This document shows positions 36,400 to 48,548 of a stretch of 64,000 nucleotides of DNA, in pieces. The stretch's first letter is position 1, and each line of letters opens with the position of its first letter. Location of the stretch: NCBI GenBank assembly GCA_021234535.1, contig CM037840.1, positions 1,797,801-1,861,800 on the forward strand, read 5' to 3'. Position numbers and translations under genes: made by a program. Source of the stretch: Stichopus chloronotus (lineage: Eukaryota > Echinodermata > Holothuroidea > Aspidochirotida > Stichopodidae). The notes under the pieces are model-generated. The model made no database searches, was not told where the DNA came from, and was given only the letters and a program-made list of their open reading frames with translations.

Positions 36400-37240
36400 C
36401 GAACTTTGAAATCTGTATGCTACAACAAATTTTCAGATTCACCTTTGTATTTATGTCTCAAAAAACAAAACAAAAAAATCGCCCATAATCTAAATTTTCA
36501 CTTCTGCGAATAACTTATAAATAAAAAGAAAGTAAGGTAACTACATTGGTGTACGGTGCTAATATAAAAATCAAGAAGGAATTTAAAATTAATAGTAACA
36601 CCAATAAAGTGGGATTTAGTATGTCTCCAATTCTTAGGCCCATACCTCATCTCATCCTCGCAGCTGCCTCCTCCCCTGCCATGAGGGAGCCGGGGGGGGG
36701 GGGGTGGATGATTGATATATAGTTCAAAGCACTACGTGTGACTCTGGGAATTTCTTTGGTTTATCATATCACGTGATAAAATAGCAGCAGCTCGGCTATC
36801 CTCTCGGTCCGATCAGCCTCCATGATGACGTCATCATCTGTAATAGAATCAAAGTAATGACCAGCTAGTAGCCCCCTCATTTTATTTCCTAAATATTACT
36901 TGTGGAGAGGTGTTTAATACTTGTTTTATATTATTTGTTCCTTGTATTTATTGACTATAATATTCCTTTGGTGATCCAGGGTTTGATGGGGCAATTATTC
37001 TTAAGCTTTCGTGTGGCCTTAGAAGCTTTGTTGTTAAAATAATAACTAAACTTGTTATGAAGGCTTGTAGCGCATTTCTTTTCATGGAAATATATTTGTC
37101 CAGCTTTCTAAACAAAGATTGTAGTTAAGGTTAGCTACTTGTCAGGAGTATGTTCACGTATTAAGAAAGTTTCATTTTAACACTGCGGTTTAAGTGGCTT
37201 TTCCATTTCAGATAGAGTGCTCTTTTTGCTGTTTTAAACT
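36400..37240. other. Unassigned spacer
   Basis: AT-rich; contains a run of 13 G at 36,692-36,704. I see nothing else to annotate. Confidence 0.4.
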
Positions 37241-37249
37241 GTTTTCCTT

Positions 37250-37700
37250 AGCCTAGGAGTCACATTAAACAGGTAAATTTTAATAATATTGATATGAAAG
37301 CATAGACGTTTACGGTTGATGCTGTGTTTACTCACTGAGCCTAGGGACGTTTGTTAATTCCATTTGAGGGATTGTTAACAGCAAGGGAAAAGTCAATTAT
37401 TGTTTTCCTTGATGATAAAAATTGAAGTAGGTAATTTTGCCAAATATGAGCTGAAAACAACAATGTACCAATTTGATGAATATTTATGACTGCTTCATTT
37501 TATCCTGGAATCTTGAGAAATGACAATCTCGTTTGTGTCTACTACATTTTTACATACTTTATATCTGGGGAGAAACTTAATATTACGAGTTAACTTGTGA
37601 ATTAAGAATGTTTTGATCAAAAGATGGACGATTTGACTACGAGGTGTCTCTCATTAAATATACATAAAACAGACACATTTGCGATAATCATTAAACATAG
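37250..37700. repeat. Satellite-family fragment, reverse orientation
   Basis: Reads as the reverse complement of the left-end satellite: TTAAACAGGTAAATTTTAAT, then CATTTTATCCTGGAATCTTG, then GGACGATTT..., then ACAGACACATTTGCG. It is a single degenerate monomer with opposite orientation to the main array. A near-perfect palindrome (GCTATTACAGAG T CTCTGTAATAGC) lies just beyond it at 37,744-37,768. Confidence 0.85.
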
Positions 37701-37769
37701 AAGGTGATTACGGAAGCAAAGTAGTTCTTAAATAAATCATGGGGCTATTACAGAGTCTCTGTAATAGCT

Positions 37770-38500
37770 CTATTTTTAAAATCTAAAGTTGAAACCATTC
37801 TTTATGTACCTTTATAAAGGGAGAAACGCAGCTTATCTGCATTGTGAACTGACACGGCACCGTTCAGTCCTACTAAACACAAAATATAAATAAAACTGCA
37901 ATGTATTAATTGACTAACTCTGCCACATTTTATCAATGATTTTAGTAATTAACGTTGTACCCAATGGAACTTATTGATGAAATTTGTAGTTTACATTTTT
38001 GAATACAAAGACAACTGTTTCTACCGAACTGAGAAACAATGCTTGTCCGTCTTTTGAACGGACAGGGAATTATCAAAAGTGAATTTAACAAACTTTACCT
38101 CTAGCTAATGCCGTCAGTACCGGCTCATTAAAAGACAGTGGCGGCATCATATCCCGGTCTTTTTACCCAAGAGATAAAACGAACACAAACCTCAAAGAAT
38201 ACGACCACTCATTCTCATTAAAAATATGTGACAATCCTAATGGCAACACTGAATGGATTCTTAAAATCGGAAAACCTCAGAGAGTAAAGATGTAGAAATC
38301 CAAGCCATCTTTATGTTTTTTTTCTCCCATTCCTTCATGGGAGAGCAAAAATGAAAAATGCCAAATGATTTCCCCAAATTAGTTTACTTTTAATGTGGTA
38401 GCCTATGAGCAACTCAGATCTAATAAAAATAGATATGTGTGCATGTTTACAACGTAGCGGTGGTTGACACTCTGCTGGGGTCAGTCGTCTTTCTTTCATT
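37770..38500. other. Unassigned spacer
   Basis: No gene or repeat that I can support. Confidence 0.35.
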
Positions 38501-38509
38501 TTTATTTTA

Positions 38510-38890
38510 CAAATTATAAAGAACTGAGATGGAATTAATCCACATCAGTAGTTTCTTTTACGACTTGTTTTCTCGTCATGTCTTTATTTCATTACTGTAT
38601 TGAATTAACATTAAAAATATGAAGAATTAGATAACTTAACATAAAATGCTGGCCGTCAAAATTGTATTTGGATCAACATTGTAAAGTTATAAGTAATTAG
38701 ATTTCCCGTACATTTTCACGGTAGGACATTACGCTGACCGTTCACACTAGCGAATGACATTAGTTTCAACTTTTGCTGTTCTGTACCTCGTAAGACCGTC
38801 TCAAACTGATACACGCGTAACAAACACGCGGAGCATTTTCTACGGTGTCCTGTAAGTGTCAGATTGCTAACGACTGTTTCAAATACATGA
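38510..38890. repeat. Dispersed repeat, inverted partner of 56,030-56,410
   Basis: Matches 56,030-56,410 in reverse complement: GAACTGAGATGGAA versus TTCCATCTCAGTTC, CGTCATGTCTTTATTTC versus GAAATAAAGACATGATG, GTACATTTTCACGGTAGGA versus TCCTACCGTGAAAATGTAC, and TTTTCTACGGTGTCCTGTAAGTG versus its complement. The partner has acquired a (GT)n stretch. I recognise no element family. Confidence 0.75.
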
Positions 38891-38899
38891 CGTCTTTTC

Positions 38900-40730
38900 A
38901 AGTTGATGGAGGAAATAATTTATCATTGCCAATATAAGTGACATATATTTTTAATTTGATTCTACAGGGGGAGGGGGTGGGGATAAGTTCATGGTCTCTG
39001 TAACCCTTCTTCTAGAAATATGAAAACTAGGATAAACTAGGATAAAATAAAAAGAAGGGAGTTAGTAAAAAGTGACGCAGAAAGTTAAAGTTTTAAAGAG
39101 ACTCATTAAGTTAATATCGATCAGTTTGTAAGGTACAAGCACATGACAGTGCTTATAATTAGCACAATAGGTCAAGTTTAACATCCAATAGTAACGACAA
39201 ACTGTCCAAATTTTTGAATTGTTGTCCCTGACCTGTTGTGGCTCTGTGCAAGTGAATTAGTACTAATCTGAAAAGTGTCACATACCTTTTAAAAACAAAA
39301 TTGATTGTTAATTCCTCACTCATTGATGTTCCTTTGTGTGTGACACATGGGGGTTCTATTAGTTGGACCATTTGTCATTGATATGGGAAACAAACTTGAC
39401 ATTTTTTGGAAAAGTCAGTGAGTTTAATGAAACAACTCAAAGAGCCTCTTTAAAGACCATACCTGACACGCCCCTAAAAAAGAACTCTCATGAATAACAA
39501 TGCGATGGAAGTTGTAACATATTATTTTTGAGGCTTTTCAAAGCTTAACAAAACGGCAAAACAAATGATGTGGAGCGTTGCATATTGTCCTTATATTTCT
39601 TTTGTTGGGCCTACATTTGTTTTGTTTAGGCCTACGTTTAGTTTCTCTTAATTACTTCAGTCATTTTTTGGCTTCCACGATAATTTTTAAAGGCGACAAA
39701 TAAATGCATCGAAAAATGAAAACCCTTCGGGCGTATAAAATTTTACCTGTCCTTGAAATGAATATTTAGTTAATAAATGCCTTAAGTAAGGTGTATCATT
39801 ATGAGTTCCTTCCTGGACGTCACAAATTTTTATATTAGTCTAATGTTTATTCATGATGACAATGCAAAACACTTATTTGAAAATGCAAAATATTTATTTG
39901 AAAAACGGTCAAAGTTTGATGAAGTTTGATGGAATTTTCAACGTTTGTAATGATTATTCAGTCTATGCTGCAAAATGTGTCATTCTTCTCCTCGAGGAAG
40001 CTCAAGTAATCACCATAGTAACGTGCAAGGTGTAGGTTTTAGTACTTTCCCTTTTTCGAATTCTTTTGTCTTTGGAAACTACAGATATAACAAACTCCAT
40101 TGGATGACGTAACCAACGTTGATTGTTTCATTCATAGAGTAGTAGGCTGCGTTCGGCGGATTCTCGTTAATCCTTTCTTAAATTTCAAATTTATGAAACC
40201 TTATTACTTTTTTTACTTCACTTGGTACTTGTGATGGGTCGGATCTGGCCCACGGACTGCCATTTCGGAACCAGGGCTGCATGTGTGGTTCATGTAACAA
40301 TCGGAAGTATTGTTTCTAATTTTAGTTGAGGACTACACTGCAGAGGAATGAATTTGTGATATTATAAACAGAAAATTAAGGCACCGTTCAGATGCCCTCG
40401 TCTGAGAATTTATTAAAATAATAATGATGTCGATGATAAGGGGAGGGGGTTGTTGAGAAATGACAGAATGTCTCTCGAGAGTTAACTGAATTCATGATAC
40501 ATTCAGATTAGTGATGATATTACTACAATAATCAGCGACTGAGGCAGCAACTGCCCCGCCAATGATTCATGCTCACTCATTGCATGTGTAACTTTGAATT
40601 CGTCGTAAACTTCTCAGTATCATTATTTCTTGCTAGGGTAAGTTTGATGCCTCAGGCTGCGGAATTTAGAAAACAAAAAATTATTTGTGCACCTTAAGTG
40701 AATAAGACATGAATATGCGCATGTGCAACA
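38900..40730. other. Unassigned spacer
   Basis: AT-rich, without a supported gene. Short open frames carry no recognisable motif. Confidence 0.35.
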
Positions 40731-40767
40731 TGAGTGGTTTTCATATGTCCTTTCGCTACAAAATATT

Positions 40768-40858
40768 CACTATGAGTCACGGTGAATATTCACTCTAAAT
40801 AAGAAAGAATGAAATGAGAGGGTGAACATTCGTTCTCCTTTAGAGTGAATATTTACTC
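40768..40858. repeat. Imperfect inverted repeat around GAATATTCACTCTAAA
   Basis: GTGAATATTCACTCTAAA on the left faces TTTAGAGTGAATATTTAC on the right with about 50 bp between. It could be a small hairpin element or simple chance in AT-rich DNA. Confidence 0.4.
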
Positions 40859-40980
40859 TTAATTTTAGAGCAATCACTAGTCTCACTCTTTAGAATTAAC
40901 AGAGTCATGTAGTCGACTTTTTGTTATACAAGTTTTAGTACCTGTGTTATTTTTGTTATGTCGTGTGTGAGAATTCAACT

Positions 40981-41213
40981 ATTTCTGTTACGTTTTCATA
41001 TGCAAATGTTAATTCGAGTTCCTTTGCCACCTGTGTTTTGTATCAGTCACTATTAGTTGGTCCTCCTCGAGGAAGCCGCGGAATCGGTTTCATAATACTA
41101 CCTTCCAGAAGGCTTACATCAAGTAGGTCCTTTTTATTTTGCTTCTGTTTTTCCGAGCCCACTTCTCCACGGTCTTTATACCCGGGAAACCAAGTTGTAT
41201 CGCCACGAGATAT
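40981..41213 (+). pseudogene. Carbohydrate-sulfotransferase-like segment 1 (low confidence)
   Basis: One frame from 40,981 reads FSYANVNSSSFATCVLYQ, in the position and rhythm of the 5'-phosphosulfate loop of Golgi carbohydrate sulfotransferases (usually TY.RSGSSF). A shifted frame from 41,111 reads VGPFYFASVFPSPLLHGLY, similar to the FY.FEPLH segment that follows the loop. The frame change and the loss of the R and G suggest decay or an unrecognised intron. The segment ends at a strong donor (AGATAT|GTAAGT, GT at 41,214). Joining it to the acceptor at 41,485 keeps the second frame open. The assignment is from motif memory and needs a profile search. Confidence 0.3.
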
Positions 41214-41485
41214 GTAAGTAAGAAAACCTATTTGTCTTTTGAATGTAGCAGTAACCGTTGTCAATTATCTTGACAAAATAATATCTAAAGGGTTATCATT
41301 GCATGTAGATATATTTCTTATAGCATTTTCAACTTAAATTAGACAAGGAACACGCATTGCTCTTTTGTGTGTGTGCGTGTGTGTGCGTGCGTGTGTTTGT
41401 GGCAAAGAGGGGTGTCGGTAGGGTGAGTTGTTTTTGGTGAGCAATTGTGCATTTGGTGATACGAAGCTCATTTTCATTTTTGCAG

Positions 41486-41703
41486 GTCGCCTTGGAAACG
41501 GCAGACTAACAAAAAACACATGTGACACCATCAAACATGAGATTAAGTTAATAAAGGGGAGAGGGAGGGAGTTTGTTGGAAGGAAGGATATATGTCGGTC
41601 CGTTGAAAGCTACAAACTTTCTACAGCCAAATTCCCGCCGAGGAGCAACAGCATGTTCCTCTATGTGGTCATTTCGTCTCTGCATCTGTTATTAAGAATG
41701 TAA
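41486..41703 (+). pseudogene. Carbohydrate-sulfotransferase-like segment 2 (low confidence)
   Basis: Follows a good acceptor (CATTTTCATTTTTGCAG). The frame continues in phase with segment 1 (codon T|GT) and is open for 72 codons. The part KDICRSVESYKLSTAKFPP resembles the stretch before the RYEDL motif of carbohydrate sulfotransferases, where a cysteine and an FPP-like end are common. The RYEDL itself is not found. The frame ends at 41,701-41,703 unless a donor such as TATGTG|GTCATT is used. Confidence 0.3.
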
Positions 41704-41939
41704 AGAAATGAATACACTGACTTAAGAAAGATAAACATATATCTCTCAATGTCATGCTTTGTATTAATAATTGTCAATTTTAACAAAAAAAAAAATAACG
41801 GTAATAAGATAGAAAGATTACACAAATATGAGCAAAGAAAGTACAACAAACACCAAAGATAACAATAAATGTTAGAGAAGCCTAAAAAGTTGCACAAAGC
41901 AAGGCATTAAAGTAAATGCATACAATGAATATGAATAAT

Positions 41940-42420
41940 GATAACATTAAGAAGAAATATAACAACAAAAAGAATAATAATAATAATAATAATAGTAATA
42001 ATACCAATTAAAACAATGATAGGAATAGCAAATGCAATAACAAATATCAATTAAAGAAAATATAAAGAAGTTAAAAGTTGAAAAACAATAGAAGAAAGCA
42101 AACAGCTGAACAGCATCTAACAATGTAATACAATAAATCAGGCAACAATAAATTTGGTTATACTCATCATAAGAAAAAGATAAAAAAGATAACTTATAAA
42201 CAAAGAAAAACATAATATAAAGATGAAAGCAAAAGATAATAATAAGTAAAACCGACACTAGCCAATAACAACAATAGGTAAATTGTATTAAATAATAAGT
42301 AAAGAACAAACATCAGCAAACAGGACAAAAAAAAAAAAGGAAAAAAATTACACGAAGTGAAAAAAAAGAAGAGAAAAACGTCCAAAGCAAAGTATGGCAT
42401 AATTATATAAACTGACACCA
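41940..42420. repeat. A-rich low-complexity region with an (AAT)n core
   Basis: Almost free of C and G on the + strand, with (AAT)n at 41,968-41,997. The apparent minus-strand frames rich in F, Y and C are a composition artefact. Confidence 0.7.
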
Positions 42421-43030
42421 CTAAATATCAATGATTGTGATAGCAGGTCAGCGAAAGGCTAATACAAGCCAATAACGCTAAGACAACGAGTTTCAAGAAA
42501 AACTAAAAAGTATCAGCAAAAAGTTTAATGAAATACTTTCAATCAATATAGGAAAATGAACTATGCGATTACATACGATTGAAAACATGTGTAAATGACG
42601 AGAAACCAATATAAAAAGCCAAGTTGTAAGATACAGCCAATACAATATTGTAGCCCGACACCAGTAAATTAGCAGAGATTATTAAATGGACCGTTCTACA
42701 GATTATACTTTGATCTCATTGGAAGGATAATTAACTCGGTAAACCTTTATGAGCTATTCGTTTCCTTTTTCATATATTTCTCACACAAATCGCATTGGTG
42801 TGTGAACATATATCCCAAGATACAATAGATAGTAAACGTATAACATGATTTGTTTTCAGGGGTAATGCTTTACCGTGTTAACCTTGTAAAATGTGACCAT
42901 GAGACCAACCTCTATTCGTTTTTTTATACCAAAGCAAAATAATACTAATCATATTTTTCCGATAACAAGACCGTTGGTGATGTCAAAATCTGGCGGTAAA
43001 CCATAATGTCAATAATTTTTATCTGAATAT

Positions 43031-43446
43031 ATGATGATGATGATGAAAGTGAAGATGATGATGATGCTCATTATGATCATTATTATGACGATAATGGTGA
43101 TGATGATAGTGGTGATGTTGATAATGATAATGATAATCATGATGATGATAATGATGGTGATCGTGATGATGATAATCGTGGGGATGATGATGGTAATAAT
43201 GGTGATGATGATAATGATCGTAATGATGATAATGATAACGATGATGATCGTAATGATCATAATGATGATGATAATGGTGAGGTGATAATGATAATAATGG
43301 TGATGATGATAGTGAAGATATTAATGGTGATGATGGTAATGATATGATAATGATCGTGATGATGATAATGATGATGACGGTAATTATGATGATCGTGATG
43401 ATAATGGTGGTGATGATGATGATAATAGTGAAGATAAGGATAATAG

Positions 43447-43495
<49 letters not shown>

Positions 43496-43986
43496 CTTGA
43501 GGATGATGATGGTAAAAATGGTGATGATGATCATGATCGTAATGATGACAATGATGATGGTGATGATCATAATGATCATAATTATGATGGTGAGGATGAT
43601 AATAATAATGATGGTGATGATGATGATCGTGAAGATGATGATAACGATAATAGTGAAAATAAGGATGATAATGCTGATGATGATGATAATAATGATCATA
43701 ATAATGATGAAAATGATGATGATAAAGATGATGACGATGACGATAGTAAAGTTGATGACGATAATAATGATGATGGCAATGATTATGATCATTATAATGA
43801 CGATGATGGTGATGATGATGATGATGATAGTGATGATGATGATGATGATGATGATGATGACGATGATGATGATGATGATGATGATAATGATAATGATAAT
43901 GATGATGATCTTGATGAAGATGATGGTTATGGTAATGATCATTGTGATGATGATAACGATGACAGTGATGATAATGATGATGATAA
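43031..43986. repeat. Long (GAT)n/(ATG)n microsatellite, about 0.95 kb
   Basis: Continuous imperfect GAT/GAC/AAT trinucleotide repeat. It leaves all frames open on both strands (poly-M/I or poly-H/I translations up to 307 codons), so those frames are not genes. No pure core longer than about 60 bp exists; interruptions by GGT, AAT and CGT are frequent. Confidence 0.95.
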
Positions 43987-44824
43987 TCTTTCCTTTTGTA
44001 TTTATGCAGTCGTATGATTAAAGAAGAAGTTTCAAAGTTATGTAGTTTTATTTCCAATTTATTCTTGCTTTTCATATGAACATTTTAAAATTAGCAAACA
44101 AGCACCAATTCATTTATTTAGATTCCTATATTTTCTTGTCACTTCTCTAGCAGCTGATAAGCGGAAAAATAATAGAAATGGCAACTCTTAAGTCATAATT
44201 CCAATAAAAAAGTTAAATTACTTGATCTTAACTTTCTTGTACTTGTATACTTGTATATATTTCCTAATTAAGAATACACTGTATCCTTTAATTACTTCAC
44301 CGCCAATTCATAATCACTGACGGCTTTCAAAGTATGTTCCCACAGACTCGAAACCACCTGTATACTTCGTATACTTGTACCCTCCAATACATGTGTACAG
44401 CAACTCAGACAATCCTTCCGTTCATACTCTATATTCACATTACTTTAATACGATAAATCCTTTTATCTAAAGGACTCTTTAAATACTATTCTGATGCACC
44501 TTATCTAAAAATGAGCATTTTACTCTCAAAATTTTCTCCTGAATTGTTGCTAAGAACCGAGACTGTATTGACTTTGAAAGATCAACGAATTTGTTTGAGA
44601 GTTGCAAGTACGTCTGTGTAAAAGTGTCCCATCATGTTTGTCATATCTATTTACTTCTACGTATATATAATTATTTATGTTGGTGTGTTGTTAAATGCAT
44701 TTCTTCCATACCCATTTTTTCTTTCTCTGTTATTTGTGCTTCAATAATTTTCTCCATGGGTTGCATTTTTGTTATTGTGTAAAGTCTAATGTCTCCTCTT
44801 ACCATTTTTTTTCAACTTTGCAAG

Positions 44825-44984
44825 TCCTAAAGCTACTATTGAAATGCTTGGTTCACAAGACTTCGGGTTGGATGCGGAGTTAGTCAAACTCCTAGAGTAT
44901 ACACAGGATATCGCAGTACATGGACTTTATCACTTCTACCATAACCAACAACTTATTATAATGAATTTTCCAAAGGAACACTAA
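44825..44984 (+). pseudogene. Carbohydrate-sulfotransferase-like segment 3 (low confidence)
   Basis: After a pyrimidine-rich acceptor (TTTTTTTTCAACTTTGCAAG) one frame reads SPKATIEMLGSQDFGLDAEL with no stop for 52 codons, ending at TAA 44,982-44,984. The pattern P..TIE.L...FGLD.E matches the segment just after RYEDL in carbohydrate sulfotransferases (P..T...L..F.GL..). The order relative to segments 1, 2 and 4 agrees with that family. It may be an exon of a live gene or a relic. Confidence 0.3.
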
Positions 44985-45470
44985 AGCAATAGACAAATTA
45001 ACAGAATAATTAATATATGAATAGTTGAAAGGACACTCTGAAGAGGTAGAAGTTGGTAACAAACATCTTGCCAGTGAGCCAAAAGGGTAAATATTTTAAT
45101 CCTATTGTCTTTTATTTTCCAGCAAACAGAGTATTTGTAATGGTATAATATACTGAACTTACTTGTATACTCAAGTTGGAAAGAGGCATGCGTAACGTGT
45201 GATTTTCATATCATGTAGCAGCAACCGTTGTAAATTCTCTTGACAAAAGAGATTTATCATTGCCTGTTGCTGTTCATTTCTTATCTCAAGTTTTAAATAG
45301 CAGAATTAAGGCGTTATATACTTCCTTAGACAACCAAAATGAAGGAACTGAGTATTCGGCTTGTATCATGTGTGGGGTGTGTGGGTGAGTGGAGAACTGA
45401 TGGAGTTATGAATTGAGCCTTTTTACAGCAGTAGTTTAATCTCATTTACTTCCGCAAGTGCTTGTCTAAT

Positions 45471-46060
45471 GCCACAGCCGAATGGCTAAGGCGCTCGTTC
45501 GACGATCGCATGATCCCTGGTTCGAGCCCGACACAGAATCACAGAGGCAAACGTTTACTTTTGATTTGGAAGGAAACGCTCTATGTTATCGTTAAGTATT
45601 AATTCAAATTTCAAATTCACTAGCTGACGTGCTGGCCATGCGCTATAAGGGGCGGACGAAAGACTCCTGCTCTGCTGGTCATAGAAACCGTGCTAGGGTT
45701 CAAGGCACATCCGGGCTACAATGGTCCGGTGGTGGTATGGTACTTTTTGTGGCCTAGGATCCCGTGCCATGTCTCCCTTGACGTCGTAAAAGAACCCGGA
45801 AGGATGCGAGGAGGGTCGGTCAAAGGTCGACCAGAAGCGTACTAGGTGGCGTGAGGTGAATCCATGCAACTCGGCCAGAGGGTTGAAAGGCTCTTTGCGA
45901 CCGGCATGTGTGCTGCCCATAGTCCACTGAACACGTGGCCCAATGAGGCGTGTTCTTCTATGTATGAACCTACGGAAGCCTGTAAGGACCATTATGGTTT
46001 TTAGTTTTCTTTGCTGTTGTATATTCGACTGGCGCCATCAACCTATTAAATTGGGGCTGT
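45471..46060 (+). mobile_element. tRNA-derived SINE-like element
   Basis: The head looks like a class II tRNA: ACAGCCGAATGGCTAAGGCG is close to a Pol III A box (TGGCCGAGTGGTTAAGGC) and GGTTCGAGCCC at 45,519-45,529 is a perfect B box. The anticodon arm does not fold properly, so it is not a functional tRNA. About 500 bp of unusually GC-rich body follow in AT-rich surroundings. I found no terminal duplication or second copy in the window, so its exact ends are uncertain. The 99-codon minus-strand frame across it is not supported as a gene. Confidence 0.6.
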
Positions 46061-46542
46061 TTACATCATGTTACAGAATTTGTTAGAATGAAATTTCAGT
46101 ACCACGCTTATGTAACACTGCCATGTTATGGTAAAACTGAATATTGAGCAAACTATGTCTTACTGACCTTTTCTTCGCGAAGGATAAAAATCTGCTACGT
46201 AAATCTGTAGTTTGGCATTGGAATAAAGTTGCTAAAATATATATTAACATTTACATTCACAGAGGGCATCAGATTTTTTTTTATAATAGCATTTTTTCGA
46301 GAAAAAAATAGATGTACATGCAGTTGCATTGTGTGTATTAAATATTAAATAGCGTGTCTCATTCAGTGGTAAATATGTGACATTATATCAACACTTGTAT
46401 TCATAACAGTAAAACATAACTCTAATTAAAAAAAATATCCTTATTCCATTCACCTGTGTATTGCCACAAGTTATCTATAAACTGGTAACGCGTTTCATAT
46501 ACGCCCACCCATTTCATGTAATAGTATTGGTTTCAACCACAG

Positions 46543-46661
46543 GGCAGGATCCGTCTCTTTGCTCACAGCACATTTCATCAGTATCAGTAGGCACTACAAG
46601 TAGCAACAGCATTGGCTTTATGTTAGGTTTAGCTAATCTTTTATCGGATCAACCTGAATAG
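46543..46661 (+). pseudogene. Carbohydrate-sulfotransferase-like segment 4 / candidate last exon (low confidence)
   Basis: Acceptor ATTGGTTTCAACCACAG ends at 46,542. The open frame contains SVSVGTTSSNSIGFM and ANLLSDQPE, resembling the GTTRNS...W...LS segment near the C-terminus of carbohydrate sulfotransferases, with the usual R of RNS replaced. Stop TAG at 46,659-46,661 is followed 10 bases later by AATAAA (46,671-46,676). Stop and poly(A) signal so close together would be unusual but possible. Confidence 0.3.
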
Positions 46662-47077
46662 GATTATCTAAATAAAGAGAGGAAAGAAACAACCGATTGC
46701 TTTCTGAGTTTGGATATTCTAGTGACCTTCATTGAATATTACGTAATAGATATGTGATAGAAGTTGCTTCAGCTCCCAAAACAGTACAAGCAGAAGTAAG
46801 AGGAATTAAGTGCAACTCTGTCATTCGTCGTAAGAGGTCCCAAAACGTTCCATTGTTCGGTTGTCTTTCTGCTTTCATTCACTAAATACCTGAAGTATTA
46901 TGAACAATCAACGTTGATGTCTTTGACATCTTCACTGTAGTCGTAACTTATAAATAGTTTTGTGGATATATGTTCTTTCTCTGCGTGATGTGTGTATGTC
47001 AGTGTGTCGGTACGTGTTATATTACAGTCACATATTGGAAACAGCTTTCTTGCAGGCTACTAATGGAACACATTGGC

Positions 47078-47412
47078 TCAAACTGGGAGAGAAACACTCG
47101 CTTGTTTCCGTGGTTTTCTTTTCTTTCGGCCGGTACGGTGGTAGTTGGATCTTGTAAAGAGAAACTCAGATCCTAAAACAGGAACCGATTTACCTTTGGG
47201 AAGACACTGCGCACTAATGCGGGGAGGAGGCTCACTGTAATTTTCCGTAAGACTGTACACATCACGAAGAAACTCGGATAAACTCAATAGATTTCCTTTT
47301 CCCACAAAAGGATGTGACAACATTACCCTCGATGCAATAATTTTGTGCAGTCCAATTTCCTGATCACATTCCTTAATAGACCATGCCAAAATACAGACCA
47401 GCTAATGAAATT
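47078..47412 (-). CDS. Candidate coding exon, unknown protein
   Basis: On the minus strand an open frame of about 110 codons runs from a possible acceptor (CATTAG, near 47,408) to a stop at 47,078. It includes ECDQEIGLHKIIASRVMLSH and SLSEFLRDVYSLTENYSEPP and ends in a basic tail (GRKKRKPRKQ). A donor-like AAAGGTAAATCG lies near 47,190, so the exon may end earlier. The related segment at 23,220-23,380 has stops and indels in the same frame, whereas this one is clean, which hints at constraint. I do not recognise the family. Confidence 0.35.
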
Positions 47413-48025
47413 CTACATCATTCACTGCACTACTTCAAAGTAATTAAATCATAGCCTGAGAGAATATCAAAGTTAGATAAACTGACTTTGAACGACAATT
47501 TCAGGGAAGGCAGCAATAGGCAATCAAAATAAACAAGGAAAACATGGATTTTGATCGTATTTAATAAAATAGACTATTCTTAATTAGTGTTTGTCAAAGT
47601 GACGAAAAAACTGACCAGATGTTGATGTTTCACTCTGAAAAGGAGAATGAGATGTATTCTCTGTAGTTTTTTTTCAGTTTCTTCATTTGTCGGGTATGAA
47701 ATAACTTCTATTCTTGGTGACTAATTCTAGAATTCAATCATAGATCATTTCATGAATCATTACCATAGCCCAATGTGTCACTGAATTATGTATGACAATG
47801 GTGAATGTAAATTTCCTGTTGGACAGATAACTATGTTTATGCTTGTTAGTGTTGTTCAATACTGCAAATATACTTCTCAATTTTCACAATACAATAGTTA
47901 AATCCCACTTTGATGCAATGATTGTCTTGGGTGTGCCCACTTCACTCCATGAACAGTTACTCACATAGAATGTTACGTCACAATTTATATTTCCTCATTT
48001 CTTTCACATTTACAATGCACATGAT
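47212..48025. repeat. Dispersed segment, inverted partner of 22,535-23,381
   Basis: About 0.8 kb of imperfect inverted homology to 22,535-23,381 (see that entry for landmarks). Homology ends within the candidate exon at GGCTCACTGT (47,231), where the other locus is interrupted by the foldback element. Confidence 0.8.
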
Positions 48026-48548
48026 ACCTTCACTTGCTTTTAGAGAAAGGACAACAGGTGTTGATGCTCAAACCAGCTATTATTTTCCTAAAATTTTAGG
48101 CTTATGGCTTGCAAAACAATTGCATAGATTTTAGACTTGCAAGAATTATTCAACCTATCTAAACTTATTAGGTCAATACTTTCCTTAACATAAACTTTTA
48201 CCTATTTAACTACTAGGCACACACTGTGAGGAGAAGAACCATGTGCACTTGTCAGAAAATGCATGCTATGTACCGAATGAATTGTAAAATATCCAAAACA
48301 AATACAAAAAGTTATTGTATTCATTTTTCAGAAAGTGTTTTGACTTGTAAGTCTAGCGGTGTCCAACTGTATGATGAAACCAACAGGTTTATTGAAACTT
48401 ACTGTGTCATATAAGTGACGTCGGATTATGTAAATTTGTTTTTATGCGTACCATAATTACTATTGGAAAAGTAGTTCTTATTTGTTCTCTTCTTATTGGC
48501 CATCGTCAACTTCATGAATATGAATCAGTGATTGAATGACTCTCCCTA

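Noticed and set aside
41947..42421. Minus-strand frames rich in F, Y and C (75-120 codons)
   Set aside because: Artefact of an A-rich, nearly C-free plus strand.
43009..44075. Open frames of up to 307 codons (poly-I/M/H) on both strands
   Set aside because: They are by-products of a GAT/ATG microsatellite, open in several frames at once, with no non-repetitive domain.
45471..45545. A functional tRNA gene
   Set aside because: A and B boxes are good, but anticodon and acceptor stems do not pair properly; it fits a tRNA-derived element better.
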